Numbered from the stretch's first letter, positions 1-5,729 are shown. The stretch: DNA of 7,950 nt from an uncultured Clostridium sp. (GCF_937920395.1 NZ_CALEVF010000164.1:1-7950); one strand, 5' to 3'. Made by a program: numbers and translations. The notes: generated by a model not told the origin, from the sequence alone.

Positions 1-230
1 ATAGTTAGAATAATAAAAGATTCATTATGAGCATTTGAAGGTGTAAGTTACTTTGTCTATTGTTTAACACTATTTTAAATATTAACATGTCTATATTTAT
101 CTGATCACATAAAAGTAATAGGCTTTTCTGCGAAAGCTTGTCCCTGTCTTACCTAAAGCAAACTTTTATACGTTATTATATATTGTTAATCTCTGTTCAT
201 GTTTTACTTGAATTATTTAACATGTACTTT

Positions 231-1391
231 CTATTTCACTCTTCTAGCTGTTACATAATCTTTTCTTCCCACAGGTGAAATTTTAATTACGTCTCCTGTA
301 TGAGGTGCATGGATATAATTATTATTTCCGATGTACATACCCATGTGATGTGGGTTAGCAAAAGTTCCAAAGAACACTAAATCCCCAGGTTGTAGATTAT
401 TTCTTGATACTTCTACACCATTCTTTATCTGATCGAAGGTGGTTCTACCTACAGATATTCCAAAATGCGCATATACGTATTGTGTAAAACCTGAACAATC
501 AAACCCTGAAGGCGTTGTTCCACCCCATAAATATGGTGTCCCAAGGAAGGTAGAAGCGTAGGCTATTATAGCACCACTCGATGTAGTAGCTGAACCCCTT
601 GAAGGTGTATATTTAGGCGTTGTTTTTCTTATTTCGCTTGTTTTTGCTATACTTTTATTTACTGACAATTGAGGCTTAACTACCTGCTTTGCAGTAATGG
701 CTTTCGTACCCTTTAATTCACTCGTCGATTTATTAGTCCTTAGTGCAATTATTAATTTATCCTGTAAATTTTTAGTAGCAACTTCTTTACTCTTTAGTTC
801 AGTTATTAATTTGTTTTGTGACTCTTTAGTTACAATTATCTTATCTATCTTCTGCTTATTTTCTACTTGCAAATTCTGTAATGTATCCTTTGTCTTATTT
901 AAACTTTTTTGTTTTTCGTTTAACTCATTCTCAGATGATTTAAACCTATTCATTACTTTTTTATCATACTGTATAATTATTTTTATGTTATCTACTCTTG
1001 ATAAGAAATCTCCAAAACTTTTTGAATCAAGTACAACACTCATATACCCATCAAATCCGTTTATGTACATAGCTCTCATTCTATTGTTAAATAATTCTTG
1101 TTCCTTCTTATTTTCTTTCTCAATCTGCTTAATCCCTGCTGCTGCTCTTTTAATTGCCTTTTCAGTGTGAGATATTTTCCCTTTATTTTCTTCTGTTTTA
1201 CTCATTATTTTTTCGATTTCATTATCAAACTCTTCTACTTTCATTTCAACTTCATCTCTTTGAACTTGAATCTTTATCAATAAATCCTTCTGCTGTTGTA
1301 ACTTATCATTTGTTGGAGCCGCAAATACAGTTACATTCGAAGTTAAAATTAAAGTGATTACAACTGCAATGTTTCTCAGAAAAATCTTCAT
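231..1391 (-). CDS. Secreted NlpC/P60 peptidoglycan hydrolase with PcsB/CwlO-like coiled coil
   Basis: Predicted cell-wall endopeptidase that cleaves stem-peptide bonds of peptidoglycan outside the membrane. I start it at 1391 (386 aa): AAGGAG lies 8 bases before that ATG, while the ATG 21 bases upstream has no such site. Residues 1-25 are a signal peptide (basic start, hydrophobic core, cleavage near VFA-A). Residues about 28-213 are charged heptad-like coiled coil containing the PcsB/CwlO signature MRAMYINGFDGY near 105-116. A Thr/Ser/Lys-rich linker follows, then NlpC/P60 from about 275. The catalytic set is present: Cys299 in DCSGF, His349 in HHMGMYIG and His361 in YIHAP. In the PcsB/CwlO family the coiled coil regulates the enzyme, often through FtsEX; no ftsEX lies here. 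It appears monocistronic. I see no convincing promoter or terminator. Family assignment is firm; substrate bond and regulator are inferred. Confidence 0.93.
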   Translation of the reverse strand: MKIFLRNIAVVITLILTSNVTVFAAPTNDKLQQQKDLLIKIQVQRDEVEMKVEEFDNEIEKIMSKTEENKGKISHTEKAIKRAAAGIKQIEKENKKEQELFNNRMRAMYINGFDGYMSVVLDSKSFGDFLSRVDNIKIIIQYDKKVMNRFKSSENELNEKQKSLNKTKDTLQNLQVENKQKIDKIIVTKESQNKLITELKSKEVATKNLQDKLIIALRTNKSTSELKGTKAITAKQVVKPQLSVNKSIAKTSEIRKTTPKYTPSRGSATTSSGAIIAYASTFLGTPYLWGGTTPSGFDCSGFTQYVYAHFGISVGRTTFDQIKNGVEVSRNNLQPGDLVFFGTFANPHHMGMYIGNNNYIHAPHTGDVIKISPVGRKDYVTARRVK

Positions 1392-1444
1392 TAGTACATC
1401 TCCTTCAATCATTTATATTTTTTTGAATACATAGTAAATATATC

Positions 1445-1462
1445 AGAAACTTATGTGTTTCT
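1445..1462. repeat. Short inverted repeat upstream of the P60 gene
   Basis: AGAAAC and GTTTCT form perfect 6-base arms around a 6-base spacer, about 55 bases upstream of the P60 start codon. It could be an operator or a small leader hairpin. It does not match a regulator site I know, and short AT-rich repeats like this arise easily by chance. Confidence 0.3.
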
Positions 1463-1564
1463 TGTGAAGCCTATCTTTATTAATTACATATTCTCTTAAA
1501 AAGACAGCTCCTCTTTGTTAATTATAAGATTAGACATAAAATAATCATTTATATTTTTATCAAT

Positions 1565-1618
1565 AATTAAAAAGTCATATCAAAAGAGAATAAGTAACTA
1601 TTCCTTCGACATGACTTA
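1565..1618 (-). terminator. Rho-independent terminator of the Met-rich/SHOCT unit
   Basis: Read on the minus strand, AAGUCAUGUC pairs with GAUAUGACUU over 10 bp, including one G-U pair. An inner GAAUA/UAUUC stem extends the hairpin, and the outer arm runs into CUUUUUAAUUAUU, a U-rich tail. It lies about 55 bases after the SHOCT stop codon. The wobble pair works only in the minus-strand RNA, which supports this orientation. Confidence 0.72.
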
Positions 1619-1671
1619 TAACATCACAATATTATCAAATTATTACGGCAAACATAGGCTTAAACAACTTT

Positions 1672-1923
1672 TCATTTTTTACTATTCATTATTAAATCTT
1701 TTTTATGGTTATATTCATCTTCATTTATTTCCCCACGAGCAAAACTTTCATTTAAGATACCTAATGAATTATCTCTAACTCCGATATTTTTAATATTATT
1801 ATTTTGCAATGGTTTGTATACTAAAAATGCAATAATTCCAATGATAATTATAGGAATAATTATCATTCCAACCCATCCTCCCATCATATTATTTCCATAT
1901 CTCATCATACTATATCCCATCAT
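1672..1923 (-). CDS. Small Met-rich membrane protein with C-terminal SHOCT domain
   Basis: An 83-aa protein. Residues 1-16 are rich in Met, Gly and Asn (MMRYGNNMMGG). Residues about 17-36 form one strongly hydrophobic membrane helix. Residues about 53-79 match the SHOCT domain (LGILNESFARGEINEDEY), a short oligomerisation-type module often found at the C-terminus of small membrane proteins. The start at 1923 is supported by AAAGGATG 7 bases upstream. It follows the exported Met-rich gene by 74 bases on the same strand and precedes a terminator, so the two are probably co-transcribed. Similar MMG-rich SHOCT proteins are common near copper and other metal-homeostasis genes. A metal role here is inference from the Met-rich segment and its neighbour; no biochemical function is known to me. 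Confidence 0.85.
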   Translation of the reverse strand: MMGYSMMRYGNNMMGGWVGMIIIPIIIIGIIAFLVYKPLQNNNIKNIGVRDNSLGILNESFARGEINEDEYNHKKDLIMNSKK

Positions 1924-1997
1924 ATCATATCATCCTTTCTTTAATTTTCATGTTTTCTATCCATTGACTTAACCAAATTCTTTTATCATCGTTAATA

Positions 1998-2387
1998 TTA
2001 TCTTCCCATCATATTTTGATGGTTTTCAGTCATATCTTCTCTGTTTACAGATTGCATTATTTTAGCCATAGGTGCATATCCATTCTTTTGCATTATTTCA
2101 CTCATGTTTTTATAATCCTTATCACTTATATTAGTCATTAACTTATTCATATCACCAGAATTTCCATTTTCCATAGCAGTTGCTTCATCTTTAAAACCAT
2201 CATCTTTCATTATTTTAATCATATTATTAAAGCTATCATTTGATTGAGTGCTATTCTTTTGTGTTCCCATCATTGGTCCGTTAACATGATTGAGAATTGT
2301 ATCAGTTCTACTTGCTGCATATGCAACCGAAATACCACCTACTGTTAGTAGTCCTGCTATTAATAAAGTCATAAATTTATTTTTCAT
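1998..2387 (-). CDS. Exported Met-rich protein with internal duplication, function unknown
   Basis: A 129-aa protein. Residues 1-25 are a signal peptide (MKNK start, hydrophobic stretch, AYAA cleavage region), so the mature protein is outside the membrane. There is no lipobox Cys and no second membrane segment. Methionine is unusually frequent (16 of 129), and MM pairs occur at 39-40 and 126-127 beside His34 and His123. Two similar units are visible at about 53-84 and 92-123, sharing the pattern aromatic-x-N-M-x2-I-M-x3-G-aromatic, then A-x2-M, and later N-x2-D-M. The start is supported by AGGAG 9 bases upstream of the ATG. It is first gene of a probable pair with the SHOCT protein. Met/His-rich exported proteins often bind Cu(I) or Ag(I); that is inference, and I do not recognise a named family. 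Confidence 0.82.
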   Translation of the reverse strand: MKNKFMTLLIAGLLTVGGISVAYAASRTDTILNHVNGPMMGTQKNSTQSNDSFNNMIKIMKDDGFKDEATAMENGNSGDMNKLMTNISDKDYKNMSEIMQKNGYAPMAKIMQSVNREDMTENHQNMMGR

Positions 2388-2422
2388 TTAATATCACTCC
2401 TTAATTGTCTTCTCTTTATACA

Positions 2423-2450
2423 TTTATATTACTACTCAATTGTGTTGTAA
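2423..2450 (-). promoter_or_regulatory. Candidate promoter of the Met-rich/SHOCT unit
   Basis: On the minus strand, TTACAA (2445-2450) and TATAAA (2423-2428) are separated by 16 bases. They match the sigma-A consensus at 4/6 and 5/6 positions. The site lies about 35 bases upstream of the start codon, leaving a short 5' UTR. No clear operator was seen. Confidence 0.45.
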
Positions 2451-2839
2451 TTATGAAGCTAGTAAATTAATATAGCTCATAATAAATTATTTTAACGAAG
2501 GTTATATATAATAAAAGATAGAGTACTAAATCTCGTATAGTACTTAAACTTTTTACACATTTAGGCCTTACTGTACTAACTTTTGTATCTTTATAACATT
2601 ACATCTTGCCTCTTGAATAGTTGCCTTAAGGTATGCTATTATTATTCTATAAAATTTTAGCTAAATAATATTTGTAAGTACAGTGATGTTTAATTGTCAC
2701 TTTGAGGTTATATCGAATTTGTTACAATTATAATGATAAAGTTATGCTACAGAAAGCATTGGAATATTAGAAATGTAGAATCCAGAATAAGATTTAAAAA
2801 CTTAGTTGTAAATATAAACATTTAATAGGAGGTAATACG
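2451..2839. other. Intergenic region between divergent genes
   Basis: This AT-rich stretch separates the minus-strand Met-rich unit from plus-strand nusG-II. It must hold the nusG-II promoter, but no hexamer pair with correct spacing stands out. A TATAAT near 2727 lacks a good -35 element. Three GTACT motifs (2523, 2540, 2573) and a small ATGCT/AGCAT hairpin near 2743-2759 are present but look incidental. I see no RNA gene or supported small ORF. Confidence 0.4.
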
Positions 2840-3238
2840 TTGAAATCATTTACTAGATGGGATAAAATTATATTTTGTAGTCTTTTAATTATTTGTGTGA
2901 TTTCTAGCCTTTATGTTTATGTAATAGAAAATACTGGTAGTAATGAGACAAAAGCTATTATTCAAGTACAAGGAAAAGTAATTAAAGAAATACCATTAAA
3001 GAAATATGTGAAGAGTAAACTATATAAGTTCAATTTTAATGGTAACAACGGTTACATAGAAATACAAAATGGAAATGTAAGAATGCTTGAAATGAACAGA
3101 AATATTTGTCCTAAGAAAATTTGTTCTAATACCGGCTGGATAAGTAAGAAATATGAAGTTATAGCATGTTTACCAAATAAACTTGAAGTTAGTATTGAAT
3201 CTACAAAAGACAATGCACTAGACGCTATATCCAATTAA
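2840..3238 (+). CDS. Membrane-anchored NusG domain II-containing protein
   Basis: A 132-aa protein of the NusG_II family (resembling the extra domain of some NusG proteins, but without the NGN transcription domain). The start is a TTG, fixed by AGGAGG 7 bases upstream. One membrane helix spans about residues 10-30 and the rest is probably extracytoplasmic. The diagnostic C-terminal block is present: C90-P-K-K-I-C95, then GWI and IAC110-LPNKLEV, so all three conserved Cys are kept. In many Clostridia this family is encoded next to a Gx transporter family gene, sometimes with electron-transfer or ApbE-like genes. Here the Gx gene is about 1.5 kb away on the opposite strand, with FTR1 and a riboswitch between. 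Biochemical role is unknown; the Cys set suggests redox or metal binding, which is inference. Confidence 0.88.
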   Translation: MKSFTRWDKIIFCSLLIICVISSLYVYVIENTGSNETKAIIQVQGKVIKEIPLKKYVKSKLYKFNFNGNNGYIEIQNGNVRMLEMNRNICPKKICSNTGWISKKYEVIACLPNKLEVSIESTKDNALDAISN

Positions 3239-3318
3239 AAAATTTATTCAGTTTTATCTAATTTGCATACTCCATAATTCTGTTTAAATAATTTCATTGT
3301 TAATATTTTCAAGATATT

Positions 3319-3343
3319 TTATACCACCCTTTCCTTGGTATAA
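3319..3343. repeat. Inverted repeat whose minus-strand loop carries a ribosome-binding-like sequence
   Basis: TTATACCA and TGGTATAA form perfect 8-base arms around a 9-base spacer. In minus-strand RNA the loop is AGGAAAGGG, which resembles a Shine-Dalgarno sequence held in a hairpin loop. It lies just after the U-run of the riboswitch terminator, so it would be transcribed only by read-through. In plus-strand RNA it follows nusG-II and has no U-tract. Confidence 0.45.
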
Positions 3344-3360
3344 TTAAACAAATAAAAAGG

Positions 3361-3405
3361 ATAAAAGCCTGGGAGATATTGTAACAATATCTCCCAGGCT
3401 TTTAT
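3361..3405. terminator. Riboswitch terminator; 22-bp perfect inverted repeat, usable in both directions
   Basis: Arms 3361-3382 and 3384-3405 are perfectly complementary around a single central base; the hairpin would have a 3-base loop. On the minus strand the hairpin is followed by CCUUUUUAUUUGUUU and acts as the riboswitch expression platform: its first arm is the 3' strand of the aptamer. On the plus strand it is followed by UUUUAUUCUU and would end nusG-II transcripts about 125 bases after the stop codon. It is also the only strong terminator available to the FTR1 transcript. Confidence 0.88.
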
Positions 3406-3488
3406 TCTTACGTGTACACTGTAACTGTGCGCTTTCTCTTTGACCTGCCAGTAAAGTATAAACTGCGGAACCCTAGAAAACGATATCG
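3385..3488 (-). promoter_or_regulatory. ykkC-family riboswitch aptamer, guanidine-I type
   Basis: The minus-strand RNA carries the ykkC landmarks in order: CUAGGGUUCCGC (3465-3476), a CAGU/ACUG hairpin, GGUC followed by AAAGAG, a CAC/GUG hairpin, UACACG, then AUAAAAGCC-U-GGGAGA. A closing P1 helix forms between CGAUAUC (3482-3488) and GAUAUUG (3385-3391), 7 bp with one G-U. The same GAUAUUG strand is the first arm of the terminator, so ligand binding should stop termination. The AAAAGCC-GGGAGA block fits the guanidine-binding subtype rather than the PRPP type, whose block is remembered as GAAGCCCAGGCGGGU. GGUC-AAAGAG departs slightly from the usual GGUCCGAGAG. Guanidine-I switches normally precede exporters (Gdx/SugE), guanidine carboxylases or related transporters; none follows here. 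Family is confident; ligand subtype slightly less so. Confidence 0.85.
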
Positions 3489-3519
3489 ATTTTTAATTTT
3501 TTATAAAACTAATAAATTA

Positions 3520-3547
3520 ATTCTATCATAAGACAACTGAAATACAA
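3520..3547 (-). promoter_or_regulatory. Candidate promoter of the riboswitch transcript
   Basis: On the minus strand, TTGTAT (3542-3547) and TAGAAT (3520-3525) are 16 bases apart and match the sigma-A hexamers at 4/6 and 5/6. The predicted start, near 3513, is about 25 bases before the aptamer P1 strand. The -35 element lies about 20 bases after the FTR1 stop codon, so the riboswitch RNA could be made independently of FTR1. Confidence 0.5.
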
Positions 3548-3565
3548 TAAAATCTTCTATGTTTC

Positions 3566-4378
3566 TTAAGCATTTTGAATTTTACTTGGTTTAAAGTAGG
3601 CGTAGAATGCACCTATTAGATACAGACAATATACAAGTGCTTGAACTAAGTTAGGACTGTCTGCATACCCAAAAATGGCTTTTAACAGTCCACCAATTGT
3701 TGATTTTTGATCTAATATTACCTTGGTACTCCAAATTTGTTCTATTCCTACTGGGATCATGTGCATTTCTTGAAATTCATGAATTCCTCCAGATAAAAGT
3801 CCTGCAGCCATAAAAATAAGAAGTATACTCATTATAGTAAAGAATGATTTAAGTGGAAGATGATGCGTTCCTCTATAAAGGATATATCCTAGAATAGCTG
3901 CCACACCAAATCCCAATATACTACCACTTACAGTTGCAAGTGCCGATGTTTTTTGTGCAGAACCCACAATAAAAAGCACAGTCTCGATGCCTTCTCTGAG
4001 TACTGAAATAAAAGCCAAAGAAGCTAATGCCCAGGTTGAGCCATGACTTAAAGCAACCTGTATCTGTCGTTTTAGTCCTCCACCGATATTCCCACCCTGT
4101 CGTTTCATCCAAATTGTCATCCACGTGAGCATAATGACGGCAACAATCTTAAGCGTTCCTTCCAATATAGCTTGAAACCCTTCTATTTCTGTTTTTCCTA
4201 GTATGAGAAAAATTCCTAACGCTGCAAGTACACTTATTAATGCTGCCGCCCCTGCTCCGAGCCATACTTTCCCTGTTTCCTTTGTCTGTCCTAATTGTTT
4301 AAGATATGACATAATAATAGCAAGAACAACCGCGATTTCAACTCCTTCACGTAAAGTAATAATAAACACATTAAACAT
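3566..4378 (-). CDS. FTR1-family high-affinity iron permease
   Basis: An integral membrane iron transporter of the FTR1/EfeU family. I start at 4378 (270 aa, MFNVFIITLREGVE): AAAGGA lies 8 bases upstream of this ATG, while the upstream in-frame ATGs lack spaced sites. The two signature REXXE motifs are intact: REGVE at 10-14 in the first helix and REGIE at 128-132 in the fourth. About seven membrane helices can be traced, with a GGIHEFQE segment at 197-204. The length matches EfeU-type permeases (about 270-280 aa). No EfeO, EfeB, multicopper oxidase or P19 partner gene lies in the window, so it stands alone. It has a consensus promoter and a Fur-box-like operator. It has no terminator of its own before the riboswitch. 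Ferric or ferrous substrate cannot be told from sequence. Confidence 0.95.
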   Translation of the reverse strand: MFNVFIITLREGVEIAVVLAIIMSYLKQLGQTKETGKVWLGAGAAALISVLAALGIFLILGKTEIEGFQAILEGTLKIVAVIMLTWMTIWMKRQGGNIGGGLKRQIQVALSHGSTWALASLAFISVLREGIETVLFIVGSAQKTSALATVSGSILGFGVAAILGYILYRGTHHLPLKSFFTIMSILLIFMAAGLLSGGIHEFQEMHMIPVGIEQIWSTKVILDQKSTIGGLLKAIFGYADSPNLVQALVYCLYLIGAFYAYFKPSKIQNA

Positions 4379-4403
4379 ATTTTCCATCCTTTCCATATAT
4401 AAT

Positions 4404-4432
4404 CAGTTGATATTGATAATCTATATCAACTG
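4404..4432. promoter_or_regulatory. Fur-box-like operator of the FTR1 gene
   Basis: CAGTTGATAT and ATATCAACTG form perfect 10-base arms around a 9-base centre. Within it, GATATTGATAATCTATATC (4409-4427) matches the classical 19-base Fur box GATAATGATAATCATTATC at 16 positions. It lies at or just after the predicted transcription start, where bound repressor would block transcription. Iron-dependent repression by Fur, or by a DtxR-like regulator, is inferred from this and from the iron-permease gene it precedes. Confidence 0.75.
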
Positions 4433-4442
4433 TAATGTTAGT

Positions 4443-4471
4443 ATTATACTTTGCCTTAACCTATATGTCAA
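4443..4471 (-). promoter_or_regulatory. Consensus sigma-A promoter of the FTR1 gene
   Basis: On the minus strand, TTGACA (4466-4471) and TATAAT (4443-4448) are exact consensus hexamers with the ideal 17-base spacer. The predicted start is near 4436, about 58 bases before the start codon. A promoter this strong paired with an overlapping operator fits a gene kept off by repression and strongly induced by iron limitation. Confidence 0.85.
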
Positions 4472-4791
4472 TAAAACATTTTTCGGCTTAAAAAATTTTA
4501 AATTTATTATTTACTATAAAGCATCGTCTCATAATGTCATGTGTAAAGTGAAAAATCATGTATAAATGTAGTACATATTCTCAAATGGGCATCAATATAT
4601 GCAGTTAAATAGTTATTTATTGCATATATTAAAGTAACTGTGAATCTATAGGACATATAGGATATATAAGAACATAAGAACATACAACAAATGCGTGAAA
4701 TTATCTTTTCCATCCTTATTATATTAAAGGGTTAAATAAGTTACCAATTAATCTGTAAATAAGAGGTGAAATTGAATCTTAGTATATTCTT
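4472..4791. other. AT-rich intergenic region between the FTR1 promoter and the Gx gene
   Basis: I see no supported gene, terminator or structured RNA here. Near 4650-4687 there is low-complexity repetition (ATAGGACAT, ATAGGATAT, then AAGAACAT twice). A GTG at 4766 with AAGAGG just upstream opens a short plus-strand frame, but it runs antisense through the Gx coding region and is not credible. No U-tailed hairpin closes the Gx transcript. Confidence 0.4.
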
Positions 4792-5295
4792 TTATAAATG
4801 TGTTATTATTTTCTCTAATCTAGGATTTAATATGCTTACTAATATTCCAATAAAATACCCCGTAACAATTGCCGCAATTAATAATACTGGTAAATATACA
4901 TATATCCTTAAATCATTAATAATGAAGGAGGCAACCAGTAACTGGCCTACATTATGAAAAATAGACCCACAAACGCTAATTGTAGGGATGCTTAAAGAAT
5001 TTTTAAAGTATTTGTAAAGTAATGCCATCACTATGTTACTCAGCACTCCACCAGCAATACTAAACATAAAAGCTGACATGCTTCCTCCAAAAATAGAACC
5101 TAATAGGGTTCTTAAAATCATTATTAAAAATGCTTCTTTCCACCCAAATAAAATTAATGTAACTAACGATATAGAATTAGCAAGTCCTAACTTTATTCCT
5201 GGAAATAGTACTGGTATCTGACCCTCAACTAAATAAATTACTAAGGCCATTGCCACGAGCATACTAAGTAAAACCATTCTTTTAGTTTTTATCAT
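4792..5295 (-). CDS. Gx transporter family membrane protein (heptaprenyl diphosphate synthase component I-like)
   Basis: A 167-aa integral membrane protein with about five hydrophobic helices. It matches the family annotated as Gx transporter or heptaprenyl diphosphate synthase component I: PGIKLGLAN at 32-40, an R-x-L-LGS-x-FGG segment at 62-71, SIAGG at 79-83, and HNVGQLLVA at 114-122. The start is supported by AAGGAG 7 bases upstream. Despite the HepS-I name, the fold resembles small ECF-type substrate-binding membrane components more than a soluble synthase subunit, and the substrate is not established. No polyprenyl synthetase gene lies beside it. The usual partner, a NusG domain II gene, is present but separated and inverted. 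A 160-base gap separates it from the upstream small membrane protein. Confidence 0.9.
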   Translation of the reverse strand: MIKTKRMVLLSMLVAMALVIYLVEGQIPVLFPGIKLGLANSISLVTLILFGWKEAFLIMILRTLLGSIFGGSMSAFMFSIAGGVLSNIVMALLYKYFKNSLSIPTISVCGSIFHNVGQLLVASFIINDLRIYVYLPVLLIAAIVTGYFIGILVSILNPRLEKIITHL

Positions 5296-5455
5296 AAGTG
5301 AACTCCTTGTTTGTTAATTTGCAATTATCCACATTCGAGATAACCATTTATTATGTTGTATGAAAATACGAGCACCACTATCCCTTTAACTTTTCACGAC
5401 ATTTGTCTTTCCCAATTATTATATTGTATGATTCTGATTTTTTAGTTACTATTTG

Positions 5456-5692
5456 TCACCTTTTCTTGTTTTTTTTATCATACTTATGTGTAAAGAATGC
5501 GTTTGTCTTTTTTTTATCAATTTCTATCATCCATGAAGCATATATAGCAACTATAGCGAGTGTACCTATTAAAGATAGAATTCCGCCAAACAAAAATCCC
5601 ATAATTTCTATAAAGAATATCCACATTGTAATTATAATTATTAAAGATATTTTTAGCCCAAACCTTAATTTCTTATCATGTATTTTCAACAT
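5456..5692 (-). CDS. Small two-helix membrane protein of unknown function
   Basis: A 78-aa protein with a basic N-terminus (KIHDKKLRFGLK), two hydrophobic helices at about 12-33 and 35-55, a short acidic/basic segment, and a Lys-rich C-terminus (KYDKKNKKR). This charge pattern suggests both ends face the cytoplasm. AAGGAAGAG lies about 11 bases before the ATG, acceptable but not strong. It is on the same strand as the DedA-PAP2 gene, 100 bases downstream of it, and may be co-transcribed. I do not recognise a family. The coherent membrane topology and the lack of a better overlapping frame argue that it is real. Confidence 0.7.
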   Translation of the reverse strand: MLKIHDKKLRFGLKISLIIIITMWIFFIEIMGFLFGGILSLIGTLAIVAIYASWMIEIDKKKTNAFFTHKYDKKNKKR

Positions 5693-5729
5693 TTTACTTC
5701 TCTTCCTTTTTCATAAATAAACTTCCTCA

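Noticed and set aside
1..30. Frame 1 reads IVRIIKDSL then stop, possibly the tail of a plus-strand gene entering from the left
   Set aside because: Nine residues in AT-rich DNA cannot be distinguished from chance, and no terminator clearly follows.
119..166. Possible c-di-GMP-I riboswitch remnant on the minus strand
   Set aside because: Only short fragments resemble the core; the GAAA-loop hairpin and the second helix are missing, and no minus-strand gene follows in the window.
199..224. CATGTT/AACATG hairpin after the P60 stop codon as a terminator
   Set aside because: The stem is 6 bp with a 14-base loop, and no U-tract follows on the minus strand.
697..1357. Several plus-strand reading frames inside the P60 gene
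   Set aside because: They are antisense shadows of the coiled-coil region, rich in Phe, Leu, Ser and Cys, with no ribosome binding sites. The minus-strand frame has a signal peptide and catalytic motifs.
2523..2577. Three GTACT motifs as an operator array
   Set aside because: Spacing is irregular (17 and 33 bases) and flanking bases differ; likely coincidental in AT-rich DNA.
2732..2824. Short plus-strand frame of about 30 codons upstream of nusG-II
   Set aside because: It has no Shine-Dalgarno sequence, an unlikely amino-acid composition, and lies where the nusG-II promoter is expected.
3385..3488. PRPP or ppGpp riboswitch (ykkC subtype 2) as an alternative identity
   Set aside because: The AUAAAAGCC-U-GGGAGA block fits the guanidine subtype better than the remembered GAAGCCCAGGCGGGU block of the PRPP type. 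Subtype models should still be run.
3921..4124. Minus-strand frame within FTR1
   Set aside because: It is an out-of-frame shadow of the permease; residues are compositionally odd and there is no ribosome binding site.
4203..4565. Plus-strand frame of 120 codons across the FTR1 start and upstream region
   Set aside because: It overlaps the FTR1 N-terminus, promoter and operator antisense, shows no family resemblance and has no convincing start site.
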